From Angomonas deanei (taxonomy: Eukaryota > Euglenozoa > Kinetoplastea > Trypanosomatida > Trypanosomatidae), in NCBI GenBank assembly GCA_903995115.1, contig LR877161.1, positions 62,001 through 126,000 on the forward strand: a DNA stretch of 64,000 bases. The letters are read 5' to 3'. Made by a program: the position numbers and the translations under genes. A model generated the notes under the pieces. That model worked only from the letters and a program-made list of their open reading frames with translations, had not been told where the DNA came from and did no database searches. The stretch's first letter is position 1. Every line of letters starts with the position of its first letter. Positions 35,901 to 43,828 of this stretch are shown piece after piece.

Positions 35901-37681
35901 GCGTTTTTGAACTCTGGGGTGCGGAATGCTTCCAAGACGTCCTCGGCGTAGCGCTCGACGCCGCCGGCCGCGGCAGAAGAGCTCCGCATTTCGGAGGTGA
36001 ACCCACCCACGACAATGTTATCGTACGAGAAGGAAAGCGAGTGGTCAAAGTCGTCGTCGTCTCTGTCATTTCCGTTAGCATTGCCACTGCCAGACTTCCC
36101 CGCAATGGCGTCGCCCTTCTTGAAGGCGAACGTACTGTTGGTGAACGAGTCCTTGAACATACCGCCTCCAAGAAAAGACGACATCATCTCATCGGAGAAA
36201 CTAAAGTTACCTCCGTTCAGCGAGGCCATGCCACCGCCAACTAAATCCTTGTCGTCCCCCGCACCGCCAGTCTGTCCGTCCCCTTTCGGGATCACCTTTT
36301 CCTTCCACGCCGTGGCCTCCCGGCTGACCCGAACGGCACTCGCCGTCATGAGCTTGGTGTATTCATTCTTAATAATCCCAATCATGTACTGCGCCGGGTG
36401 TTTCAGCGTGGGGCCGGCGCGGTACGTCTTGCCACTACCGCCCGTCAGCGGTGTGCCGTACTCGGAGTCCTCCCTGTAGGTGGAGGAACTCCCCAGCGGC
36501 GGGGTATTGAAGGAGCCGTGGTCCATGTTCTCTCCTAGCCGACTGCGTAGCCCGTGCATCGCGCCCTCATTGCGATGCTCAAAGGTGGGCAGCAGCACCT
36601 GGCAAAAGTGGTGTAGTTTGGTAGTGTACTCCGACACATCCATCATCATGGAAAGGGTGTCTTCGATAAAGACCGTATCGGCCGCACTGGTGTTGGTGAG
36701 CTCCACCGCTAACTGATCATTTAGATACAAACCAGCGCGGAGTAGGGCGAGGGCAAAGTTATAGGTGAACCGACTGACTGTTCCGTCACTGTCGTCGTTG
36801 TCGTCGCTGTTGGCGTCCTTGACAAGGCCTTTTTCCAAGTCATACCGCTCGTCCATGTAGAGCATGGCGCGACGAAAACTAAGGGTGGCCGCCTCGAAGT
36901 TGCTTTCCTCCTCGACCCGATTGCGTTGGGCATTTTTATTTCTCAATCGGACTAGCGGAATATCGTAAAAGTAAAAGAGCTCCTCGCCGGGGTTCAGAAT
37001 ATAGTCATCGGCGGGATTCTTGGAGCCGACCTCCTCCAGTGCGCCTCGTGGGGCGTTCACTTTTTCACTTTGTGAGAAGTCACTGTCCTCCTCGTCTTCT
37101 TCTTCCTCTTCCTCCTCGTCCGTGTCGGTCGCTGGGCTCGCCACCTTCTTTTGTTCTTTTTCTGGTGTTTCCGTGTCCGGTTCCTCTTCGGTCTCGTGCG
37201 TTAGCTTGGGGAGCACCTTGGACAGTGCGACCCGCACCCCGCAGGACTGGTACAGCACACCAGGTACGCTCAAGATGTTAAACAATTTTCCTAAAATGTC
37301 CTGACTCCGACGACTCTGCTGCACGTCATAGTAGGAGTCCAAGATGGGCTTGACGATGGTCTGACAGCCCTCCTCGGCGTCCTCGAACTCCTCCATGATG
37401 TCCTCCAGTGCCTCCCCGGTGAAGAGGGCGTGGTCGGTCTCAAAGACGGTATCCATTGCATCTTTAGATTCGATAAAGGTTCCCAAGTTATCGCGCAATA
37501 GTTGTTTTAACGACTCCCCTGCCTCGTCACCGGCGGAGCGCACCTCCTCCACCAGCTCTCCCTCTAACATTTCGTGCGAGACGTCCGTTAGTGTTTTGCG
37601 CACGAAGCGTTTGGGCTGAAAGGCTCGGTTCGTGACATCCAGCGCGGGCTCCTTGCCCATGGTATACTGTAGTAAGCTCAT
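32939..37681 (-). CDS. Exocyst complex subunit Sec5-like (EXOC2), long form
   Basis: Residues about 18-75 match the conserved Sec5/EXOC2 N-terminal region (FQPKRFVRKT, then LKQLLRDNLGTFIESKDAMDTVF). The long helical body is typical of CATCHR tethering proteins. The C-terminal ~250 residues are disordered, Lys/Arg/Glu/Pro-rich and end in a basic Arg/Ala stretch. Sec5 is one of eight exocyst subunits that tether secretory vesicles to the plasma membrane; in trypanosomatids secretion occurs at the flagellar pocket. The length of 1580 residues exceeds animal EXOC2 (about 920) because of insertions (a Gly/Asp/Asn-rich loop near residue 530) and the tail. The N-terminal similarity is the main evidence. 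Confidence 0.75.
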   Translation of the reverse strand: MSLLQYTMGKEPALDVTNRAFQPKRFVRKTLTDVSHEMLEGELVEEVRSAGDEAGESLKQLLRDNLGTFIESKDAMDTVFETDHALFTGEALEDIMEEFEDAEEGCQTIVKPILDSYYDVQQSRRSQDILGKLFNILSVPGVLYQSCGVRVALSKVLPKLTHETEEEPDTETPEKEQKKVASPATDTDEEEEEEEDEEDSDFSQSEKVNAPRGALEEVGSKNPADDYILNPGEELFYFYDIPLVRLRNKNAQRNRVEEESNFEAATLSFRRAMLYMDERYDLEKGLVKDANSDDNDDSDGTVSRFTYNFALALLRAGLYLNDQLAVELTNTSAADTVFIEDTLSMMMDVSEYTTKLHHFCQVLLPTFEHRNEGAMHGLRSRLGENMDHGSFNTPPLGSSSTYREDSEYGTPLTGGSGKTYRAGPTLKHPAQYMIGIIKNEYTKLMTASAVRVSREATAWKEKVIPKGDGQTGGAGDDKDLVGGGMASLNGGNFSFSDEMMSSFLGGGMFKDSFTNSTFAFKKGDAIAGKSGSGNANGNDRDDDDFDHSLSFSYDNIVVGGFTSEMRSSSAAAGGVERYAEDVLEAFRTPEFKNATYTSFKIGSTDVVDILDGSCMQIKIHSTNMLRQLFARSDTEATVMAQGALLNSYAARLTEECMNNLEHVFTSYWGGIATVIHSGLFDFVPPEGDPLARMLAELQAEPSEQRKGKQNSEDPSGRQSTTDSFALSHVSDHGASRVDNVDEGEEKVSILPTLKFIPVVPKSLSKDGTPLTLRDLSVNVVRRMIRSASEVMNSLFLTFVNRSVLLGFVNNIAVFTNAEKKLHASSERLELYASILVEVIMGQWERMMLMVGDSILRIKVAVGESCSANSIQSDKQIEEIGELLEELEVLRSSCYRCYLHGIGMLSKAYITSMPFIVENGKTTLELRIRPRLGREFVSSILPTKLLNLLSVVLDRSVHFLRRDAEIFDSADLFAAKEDEDETKEVDSRRKSEATRRRLLRRRRGSTKYESQTDADVQDEGMPPPVAREDKVDRITLFVAECHSKLVLDHVAEQEELIQALVANLLLTFIDMLHLKSQSACGNITASPEEQSRDIVESMADTLCIPTALIPILLDNLLRPCLFDICGQLFSQHSSDQKCAAFSSNYLSRVYEHSQLVIDAMMSIYLAIPQSSITLEVRRNGFTVPLQDWQRATSHTLTSIRPYLSECLAYIASANEVMNWIHQPILGAAVTQKLIGHLATVFMTSISSNFNAFEISPDCSVDFLTHGLLIIESEARVIAGVIEKIIEDISRNPKSGDVLPELQVTLSTLQSLAMTIQKEGVMTCEMYAAQSDVAVLSADARNKRRDQIVATSMEEVQYMVSAISTQLDETALPSSLPQVSGVVNSIAERLAKRSEGYQVRHQAKHTPETKTSTEKKRRKKVFAAKVPTTSGGEESPPLPATPRKDEGQQQKVVAAALLKKETGEAAPPKKTIHRRRRVEREEEAAEATPEETPEPLPPAPVERTATQEGHRPNRLAARAQARREEHERKQRELLEQPVKTQETAAPIARGPRRQRAAAAADGETAAPRRARRERQFGRATLQ

Positions 37682-37951
37682 TGGGACAACTAAAAACTAA
37701 CTTAATCTATTTTCTTTATTTCAAAATTCTAATAGCAAAGAAAAAAAAAAAAATGCTTAGGTAAAGGAAAGATCATAATGCAGTGGGTGTAAAATTAGGA
37801 AACAAGTTTTCTAAAGTTTTCCTTTGAAAGAGAAATCGAAAAACAAAATGAAATTAGTGGTTTTCATATGTACATGTAAAGTATTTGCATATTCTAATTT
37901 ACAGATGAGGAGAGAAACATACAAATAGAAAGAAAAACACACATTTTTTCC

Positions 37952-39148
37952 TTACTTGGGATAATTACTCAGCGTACGCTGCAACTCATCGATCACCGGC
38001 TGATTCTTCTGAATGAACTCGTGCAGTTCCTTGTGTTTCTCGGTGAGCTGTACCACCTGCATTCTAGCTTTGTTGATTGCCTCCTTACGGTTCTCGTAGT
38101 CCAGCAGCAAGTCGTCGGACCCGACGAGTGGCATGCGCTCCTTCATCTTGACGTTGGAGGCCGCATAACCGTCGCGGCGTCGCTTCGTCCTGGCGAGTTG
38201 GTCACGAATGACGCTAAGTTCCTCCTCCGTGGAGGCCACTTGGCCCTTGTACACCTCATTCTCATCCCGCATAAACTCTAACTTCTCCTTCATGTGGGTG
38301 AGGACGTGAATCGTAGTGGTCACCTTGCGTCGCAGCTTGGAGATATCTTCGTTTCTTTCCTCAATCTTTTCACTGAGGTTGGTGTTTTCTATCTTGAGCT
38401 GCTCGAAGTCAATCAAGTACATGCCCGTGTGCTTACTCTGTTTGTCTTTTTCATCCATTGCCACCTGCACCTTCTTGGAGAAGTTTTGAAGCTTGATAAG
38501 CCGTATCCGTGCCTCCCGTATCTTGGCTCGCTGCTCTGCCTCCTGGTCTAGCAGCTGCTGTAAGGCCTCGGCAGACATGGGCCGGTTCGACCGCATATAA
38601 GACGCCGACCCTGACAGCTCCTTAATGTACTCCCTAAAGTTATTTTCCTGCATGAGGGCCTCGTTGATAATCTCTTCCTGGTCGTCGTGCATCCGCTCTA
38701 GCTCCTCCTCGGAGGCCGCCTTCTTCGCCTCTATCCGGCGGCGCTCCTCCGCCAGCTGGCGCACCAGAGACCAGTACTGCTGCTCCGCTTCTATCGTGAT
38801 GGGGGCTGACTCGGCCGACCGTCCATTCCGCTTTTCCAGAAAGTGACGCGAGATGACACGCTGGTAGGCAATGTTCTGTTCAATGGTGGCCTCTCTCTCC
38901 GTGACGAGCCGGCGGTATTCATCGACCAAGGCCTGGCGCCGCTCCTCCGCCGTGAGGGGGACGGTATTAGACTCGTTGATGTAGTCGTCGTCGTCCTCCA
39001 TGTCTACCTGCTGCTGTCGCAGGGCCATGATGCCCTCATTGTCTTCCTTTACTTGGAGATAGATCTTCCACCGCCGCTGGATGGTTAGTGCGGCCTTCTG
39101 CATGGCGGCCTCCTCCTCCGCCTTACGTTTGTTTTCTTCCACGCCCAT
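37952..39148 (-). CDS. CFAP184: Cilia- and flagella-associated protein 184 (CCDC96) homologue
   Basis: The 398-residue protein is almost entirely coiled coil. The C-terminal half holds the CCDC96/CCDC113 domain (DUF4201): YLIDFEQLKIENTNLSEKI, then ERNEDISKLRRKV and RDGYAASNVKMKERMPLVG, matching CCDC96 closely. An IQ-like motif (ALTIQRRWKIYL) lies near residue 25. CCDC96 and CCDC113 form a complex on axonemal doublets that links radial spoke 3, the nexin-dynein regulatory complex and inner arms. This supports a motile flagellum in the organism. Start is at 39146-39148. Confidence 0.88.
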   Translation of the reverse strand: MGVEENKRKAEEEAAMQKAALTIQRRWKIYLQVKEDNEGIMALRQQQVDMEDDDDYINESNTVPLTAEERRQALVDEYRRLVTEREATIEQNIAYQRVISRHFLEKRNGRSAESAPITIEAEQQYWSLVRQLAEERRRIEAKKAASEEELERMHDDQEEIINEALMQENNFREYIKELSGSASYMRSNRPMSAEALQQLLDQEAEQRAKIREARIRLIKLQNFSKKVQVAMDEKDKQSKHTGMYLIDFEQLKIENTNLSEKIEERNEDISKLRRKVTTTIHVLTHMKEKLEFMRDENEVYKGQVASTEEELSVIRDQLARTKRRRDGYAASNVKMKERMPLVGSDDLLLDYENRKEAINKARMQVVQLTEKHKELHEFIQKNQPVIDELQRTLSNYPK

Positions 39149-39371
39149 ATTGGTGATTGTTCTATTCCTATTATGGGTTTACTTTTTTTGAAAATGAAAA
39201 GGTGGGGACAAGAAGGAAATGAGTGGTAGTGAACAATACAAAACCACCACTGTAAAAAACAACAGAAAAATAAATTTTGGTTCAATTTGATATTCACTTT
39301 TTTTTCTCTTTTTTCATGTTTGTTTATGTATTATTGTTTTTTTTTTTTTTTTTGAGTTGTTAGATAAGCGT

Positions 39372-41654
39372 TCATTCGTCGTTCGTACCTAATTCATTGT
39401 CCCCGTCCTCGTTCATTTCAAAAAATTCTAAAATGACTTGGCGCGCATTGTCGAGCACCTCGCTATCGCCGTCTTTGTGAAATATTTGGATCTGCTCCGT
39501 TTCCTTCACCACCGCAATGTCGGTTCCCGTCCGTTCCTCCATCTCACGAATGGTAGCGCCACGGGTGCCGATGAGCTGTCCTGCCTTGTAGGAAGGGATG
39601 GAAGAGAGAATGCGCACGTGTCCGTCGGCGAGTTGCTTCACCATTTTGGATAACTCTTCCGCGGCGGTTTTGGCCACCTCCCCGTCGACCGATCGGACGA
39701 GAATGCTGTGTGTCTTTCGGTCAATGTCTACCCGCAATAAAGGGGAACTACGCTGCACTTGCTGGATAATATTCAATCCACCTTCGTCTGGTCGTGACAG
39801 CAGCATGTTGTGTAATACCTCCACATAGGAGACTTTGAAGCTTTTGGGTATATTCCGAATAAGAAGTTGGTTCAGTAGACGAACGGCCTCCGCGACGTTC
39901 TGCGGCCCCCCTCGCAGGAGGACACAGCTCTCCGCTCGTTGGGGTAAGATCACCTTGCAGCCAGTCGCCACACAGATCGCCTCGAGTGGAGAGAGGTACT
40001 CCTCCCCGTCTTCCTCCTTGAGGACAATCTCCGCGGTAAGGAAGTTGAGCATGACAGGATCCACTGACACACGATCCTCGGACCGGCGGTGGGACTCCAC
40101 CTGCGCCTTGGCCGCCTCCACCGCCTCGGGGGAGCCGGTAATGGTAATCGCGGTCCCCTCGCAGGACACTCGTGCACCGGTTTCCTTTTCTATCTGACGT
40201 ACGGTGCTCCCTTTGGAGCCCACGACAGCTCGTATCATGGCGTCATCGGCGTGGACGACCGCCGTGCTACCTTTCGCAGCACCTAGCAGCTCCCGGTATT
40301 GTCGGAGTGCCTCCTGCACACACCGCTTCGCCCCAGCGGCCACAATCTTGTGGCTCTCCCTCTCTACTCGTAAGCTGCGGACCCCACTCGAGGCCTCCAC
40401 CTGTTTAATGGTCGCGCCGGCCTTGCCGATGACTTGACTCATCATCTTGGGTGGAAAACTAAGCGACTCCGTGTAGAAGGAATCTAAAAACTCTTCTAAC
40501 AGTGCCTTGCCGGCCTCCACCGCCTCCTTCGTGCCAGTGAGAATCACCTCTTTATCCTTCACCTCCAGGCGTGCCCCACTCTCTCGCTCTAGCTCGGCAA
40601 TCTTCGCCCCCTTCGCCCCGATAATCTGACGTTTTAGGGAAGGGTCAAAGACGACGGTGCGCTGCTCCCCTTGTGCCTTGGACGTCTCCACAATAGCGTG
40701 GATCGCCTCCAGACAGTGCTGGGCGTTCTGACGGGGGCCGATAATGTATCCCTCGCCACCTTCCACGTCATCGATGCAGACCGCCACGCTGAAGTCTAGT
40801 TGCAGCTGCAGGAGGGTGGCCCCCGCACGGCCAATAATTTCTCGCCGGTACGCCTCGTCGTACTGAAAGTGTAAAACCGGTAATTGTGTCTTGCGGATGT
40901 GGTCCAATCGAGCGTCCACCTCTTCCATCGCCGTGCGTAGTTTTCTTTCCTTCGCCCTGTCCTCGGCATGATCTCCCTCTCGCATCGTCTGTTGCTCTTT
41001 TCGCAAGACGACAATTTGGCCTTGGATGTCATTGATCTTCTTTCGTAGGGACACGAATTTTTCGTGTATTTGCTTCGAGGTCATGCCGCCTTGCAGACTC
41101 TCCAACTTTTCTCGCGCCACCGCGATGGACTTTTCAGTTTCCTCCCTCAGTTTGGATTTCGTCTCAAATGCCGTGGTATACCGATTCACCCGCTCCTGCT
41201 GCGTTTGGATGGTGGAAGGGTCGATCTTCTCCATCTGCTCCAGTCGCGTCAGTTCCCGCTGTTCATCTCGACTGAGCATCTCTGCATCGCTGACCTCACG
41301 GTTGAGCACACTGAGGTCCCCAGCAAGAGAGCGGACCACCGCCCTCGCCGCCTCCACCTCATCGGCCACCAGCTTTAGTTTATCCAGCTCCGTATAGCAC
41401 AAGTCCTTCTCCCGGTGGAGGTCGTCTAGTCTACTAGCATTCTCGTTCTTGGACTGCTGACCTTTGGACTGATTCTTCATGACCTGTTGCTTCGCCCGCT
41501 CACTCCGGAGTTGGGTGAGGGCCTCTCGTAAGGTTTGTTTCTCCTCTCGTAGTTCACTTTCTTCCTGTAGGAGTGATTGTATCTCCGGGTCCTCGATCGC
41601 CTCTAGCAGAGTAGACCGTGGTAGGTTAAAGGGTAATCCTTTCGAGGTGGACAT
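39372..41654 (-). CDS. Multi-KH-domain RNA-binding protein with N-terminal coiled coil
   Basis: Residues about 30-250 form a coiled coil, followed by KH domains. Five intact GxxG loops are visible: IIGRAGAT (about 272), IIGAKGAK (345), VIGKAGAT (410), VVGSKGST (477) and LIGTRGAT (695). The region between the fourth and fifth loops looks like one or two degenerate KH folds without GxxG. Each KH domain binds about four nucleotides of single-stranded RNA or DNA. The layout resembles vigilin-type proteins, but the long N-terminal coiled coil differs. Kinetoplastids regulate genes largely after transcription, so a role in mRNA fate is likely but inferred. The frame is intact. Confidence 0.88.
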   Translation of the reverse strand: MSTSKGLPFNLPRSTLLEAIEDPEIQSLLQEESELREEKQTLREALTQLRSERAKQQVMKNQSKGQQSKNENASRLDDLHREKDLCYTELDKLKLVADEVEAARAVVRSLAGDLSVLNREVSDAEMLSRDEQRELTRLEQMEKIDPSTIQTQQERVNRYTTAFETKSKLREETEKSIAVAREKLESLQGGMTSKQIHEKFVSLRKKINDIQGQIVVLRKEQQTMREGDHAEDRAKERKLRTAMEEVDARLDHIRKTQLPVLHFQYDEAYRREIIGRAGATLLQLQLDFSVAVCIDDVEGGEGYIIGPRQNAQHCLEAIHAIVETSKAQGEQRTVVFDPSLKRQIIGAKGAKIAELERESGARLEVKDKEVILTGTKEAVEAGKALLEEFLDSFYTESLSFPPKMMSQVIGKAGATIKQVEASSGVRSLRVERESHKIVAAGAKRCVQEALRQYRELLGAAKGSTAVVHADDAMIRAVVGSKGSTVRQIEKETGARVSCEGTAITITGSPEAVEAAKAQVESHRRSEDRVSVDPVMLNFLTAEIVLKEEDGEEYLSPLEAICVATGCKVILPQRAESCVLLRGGPQNVAEAVRLLNQLLIRNIPKSFKVSYVEVLHNMLLSRPDEGGLNIIQQVQRSSPLLRVDIDRKTHSILVRSVDGEVAKTAAEELSKMVKQLADGHVRILSSIPSYKAGQLIGTRGATIREMEERTGTDIAVVKETEQIQIFHKDGDSEVLDNARQVILEFFEMNEDGDNELGTNDE

Positions 41655-41898
41655 TACTAAATGATAGTTATTTATATAATATTTTTAAAAAAGGAAAAAA
41701 AGAAATCACACGCTCAAGTATTGTTATTCGAATTAAAATATATTTTCTTCTTGGAAAACGAAAGAAGAAAAAAAATAAGAGACTATTAAAGAATGAACGG
41801 GTTTTATTGTGCAGTAAAGAAAAAAGAAAAATAGAATCAACATTCACACATGTACACAAAGTATTCTTATTTTATCATTTTCTATTTTTCATTGTTCG

Positions 41899-42165
41899 TT
41901 ACTTCCACTCCGACGCCTTCTTCGCCTCCTTCTCCCTCTCCCGTCGCTCCTTCTCCTCCTTCATAATCTTCTTTTCTAGTTGCTCTAGTCGCTCTAGCGA
42001 GTACGACTTGATGGGCAGCAACTTTGGCTTGCACAAGAGGGGCTGCAGCTCTGTCGTTTCCGAGAAGACTAATCCTTTTTCTGGCAGTACCTCTAGCGGT
42101 GGTTGGTCCTCTGCTGCTGCTGCCTCCTTGGGGGGTGTTTCTAAGGTGTTTGCGGGGGCCGCCAT
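41899..42165 (-). CDS. BBIP1: BBSome-interacting protein 1 (BBIP1/BBIP10/BBS18) homologue
   Basis: This 88-residue protein carries the BBIP1 core: [11 protein letters not shown] followed by [23 protein letters not shown], which matches human VLPKQGPLFVE and [20 protein letters not shown] almost residue by residue. BBIP1 is the smallest BBSome subunit and links BBS4 with BBS8/BBS18-type TPR superhelices during assembly; the complex moves membrane proteins in and out of cilia. The N-terminal tail is Ala/Pro-rich and the C terminus is a Lys/Glu helix. It is easily missed because of its size. A splice acceptor AG lies 7 nt upstream of the ATG (42173-42172). Confidence 0.92.
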   Translation of the reverse strand: [88 protein letters not shown]

Positions 42166-42569
42166 GGAATACTAACCGTATTATTATTTTATATTCTTTG
42201 AAAAAGATAAAAATGGGAAAAGAGAAGAGACGAAAGTTTTTTTTTTATGTCGTTTTTTTTTTTTTTTACTAAAAATGAGGGGTTTACTCGAGCGCAGAAA
42301 AACAACAAACTTAGTAAAAAGGCATCCACATCTCTGCTGCTGATTTTATTTTACTAATATATCGAAAAAAAAAAAATGATTTTAATTTTAATGTATTAAT
42401 AAATTTCAGATTTCATCGAGTAACATTTTCTTTTTTTTATTATTATTGTCCTCATGTTTGATTCTTCCCTTAACAGAATGATTCAAACATAAAAACAAAC
42501 CACAAAAAAAAAAAAAGAAACGTTTGTGTTAGCCATTAAAAAAAAAAAAATTGAGAGTTTTTAAAAAAC
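42166..42569. other. AT-rich spacer between BBIP1 and the redoxin-like gene
   Basis: No gene is seen beyond the splice signals next to 42165. The stretch has A/T homopolymers near 42240-42268, 42366 and 42510-42550. Confidence 0.6.
42172..42215 (-). promoter_or_regulatory. Predicted spliced-leader acceptor for BBIP1, very short 5' UTR
   Basis: On the minus strand T/C-rich sequence (about 42215-42195) is followed, after an AT-rich linker, by AG at 42173-42172, leaving a leader of about 6 nt before the ATG at 42165. Confidence 0.5.
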
Positions 42570-43172
42570 TTAAAAGAGGGAGAAATCACCATCTACGCCT
42601 TCCGCCTCCTCCTCCTCGACCGCCACCTTGGGCTTGGGTCCGTTGGACTCGAGCTCCTCGCCGGCGAGGACGTGGTTGAGCTGCGCCTCAAAGTTGGACT
42701 CATTCAGGGTAAAGGCCTGCAGGAACAGCTGACGCCAGACAATCTTTCCGTCCTTCACGATGAACCCCATCGGGCAGGACATGACGGGCAGGTTGGAGAC
42801 CTCCGCGTAGGCCTTGCCGACCGCCTTCTTGTTACCGAAGAGGATGTGCGGGGGGTCGAGCTTGAGGGGCTTCTGCGTGTTGAGATCCACAATATTCTCG
42901 GCCAGGTACTTGTCGGTCTTCTCCTTGTCGGCGTCGTCGCTGATCGCGACGAACTGCACCTTGTCCCCCAGCTTGGCGGACAGCTCGGTGAACTGGTTGT
43001 TGCAGATATCCGCACCACGGTAGAAGGTGTTAAAGAAGTAGAGCACCATCACCTTATCCTTGGCGATGTCGATGGCACCGCCTTTGATGGCCTCGGCGCC
43101 GGCGAGGGCGGGGGCGTCCTTCCCGAGGGAGGCGTCGTCGCTGTACGTCTTGGTGTCGATCTCAGCGGACAT
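42570..43172 (-). CDS. Thioredoxin-fold (redoxin/TlpA-like) protein without a CxxC site
   Basis: The order of strands and helices follows a redoxin: KDKVMVLYFFNTFYRGADIC, then KVQFVAISDDAD, ILFGNKKAV, and the cis-Pro segment NLPVMSCPMGFIVKDGKIVW. At the place where thioredoxins have WCxxC and peroxiredoxins have PxxxTxxC, the sequence is NTFYRGADIC, so the nucleophilic cysteine is absent and only a later Cys remains. The acidic C-terminal tail ends in DGDFSLF. It is probably a structural or chaperone-like member, or uses another cysteine. Codon use is strongly GC-biased, which suggests high expression. Start at 43170-43172. Confidence 0.75.
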   Translation of the reverse strand: MSAEIDTKTYSDDASLGKDAPALAGAEAIKGGAIDIAKDKVMVLYFFNTFYRGADICNNQFTELSAKLGDKVQFVAISDDADKEKTDKYLAENIVDLNTQKPLKLDPPHILFGNKKAVGKAYAEVSNLPVMSCPMGFIVKDGKIVWRQLFLQAFTLNESNFEAQLNHVLAGEELESNGPKPKVAVEEEEAEGVDGDFSLF

Positions 43173-43828
43173 TTTTGTTTTGGGGTGGAGTGTGAGTTAT
43201 AAAAGTGTGAATAACTAATAGGAAGAAAAAAGAGAAACGTAATATAGTTTAAGATGCACAGGAAGGCAGAAAAAAAAGAAAATCCCAGAAAGGAAATAAA
43301 TGATAAATTAATAGTTTTTTGTGAGAAGGGAATAAAATAAAAAAAGGCTAGTCAGCACAGGAAACGTTTAACGAAAAGTGAATTTTTTTTTTTTTCACTT
43401 TTTCTTGGAGTGATGTATAAGATTTAAAAATCAAAAATTATATTGGTGTGGGAGCTGTGCGACGGTAGCGAAAAAAAAGGAAATGGGTGAAATCACATAT
43501 AAAAATTTATGCGTTATTTTTTCTGAAGAATATAAAAATTGTGCTTTTATGAGGTATTTTTTTTTTTATGTTACTATTCTACAAGCAATGTGTAAAAAAA
43601 AAAAAAAACTAATTTTTGAAATTGTTTTTTTTTTTTTTTTTTGCCGGTTCGGTATTGTAATAAAACAAAACAAAACAAAAAGACGAAAACAAATGGGGGT
43701 AAGGAAGAAAAAAAAAAAAAAAAGCAGTCTCGCTTGAGTCTATGCGCGTAATGAAATCTGAATAGTTAGTAATGTCGTTGTATTATCTGTTTCTGTGTTC
43801 TGTCCATTAAATTCATTATTATTATTAC
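43173..43828. other. AT-rich spacer, no gene seen
   Basis: Long A and T tracts occur near 43382, 43560, 43595, 43627 and 43710. No coding frame is credible, and no structured RNA is recognised. Confidence 0.6.
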
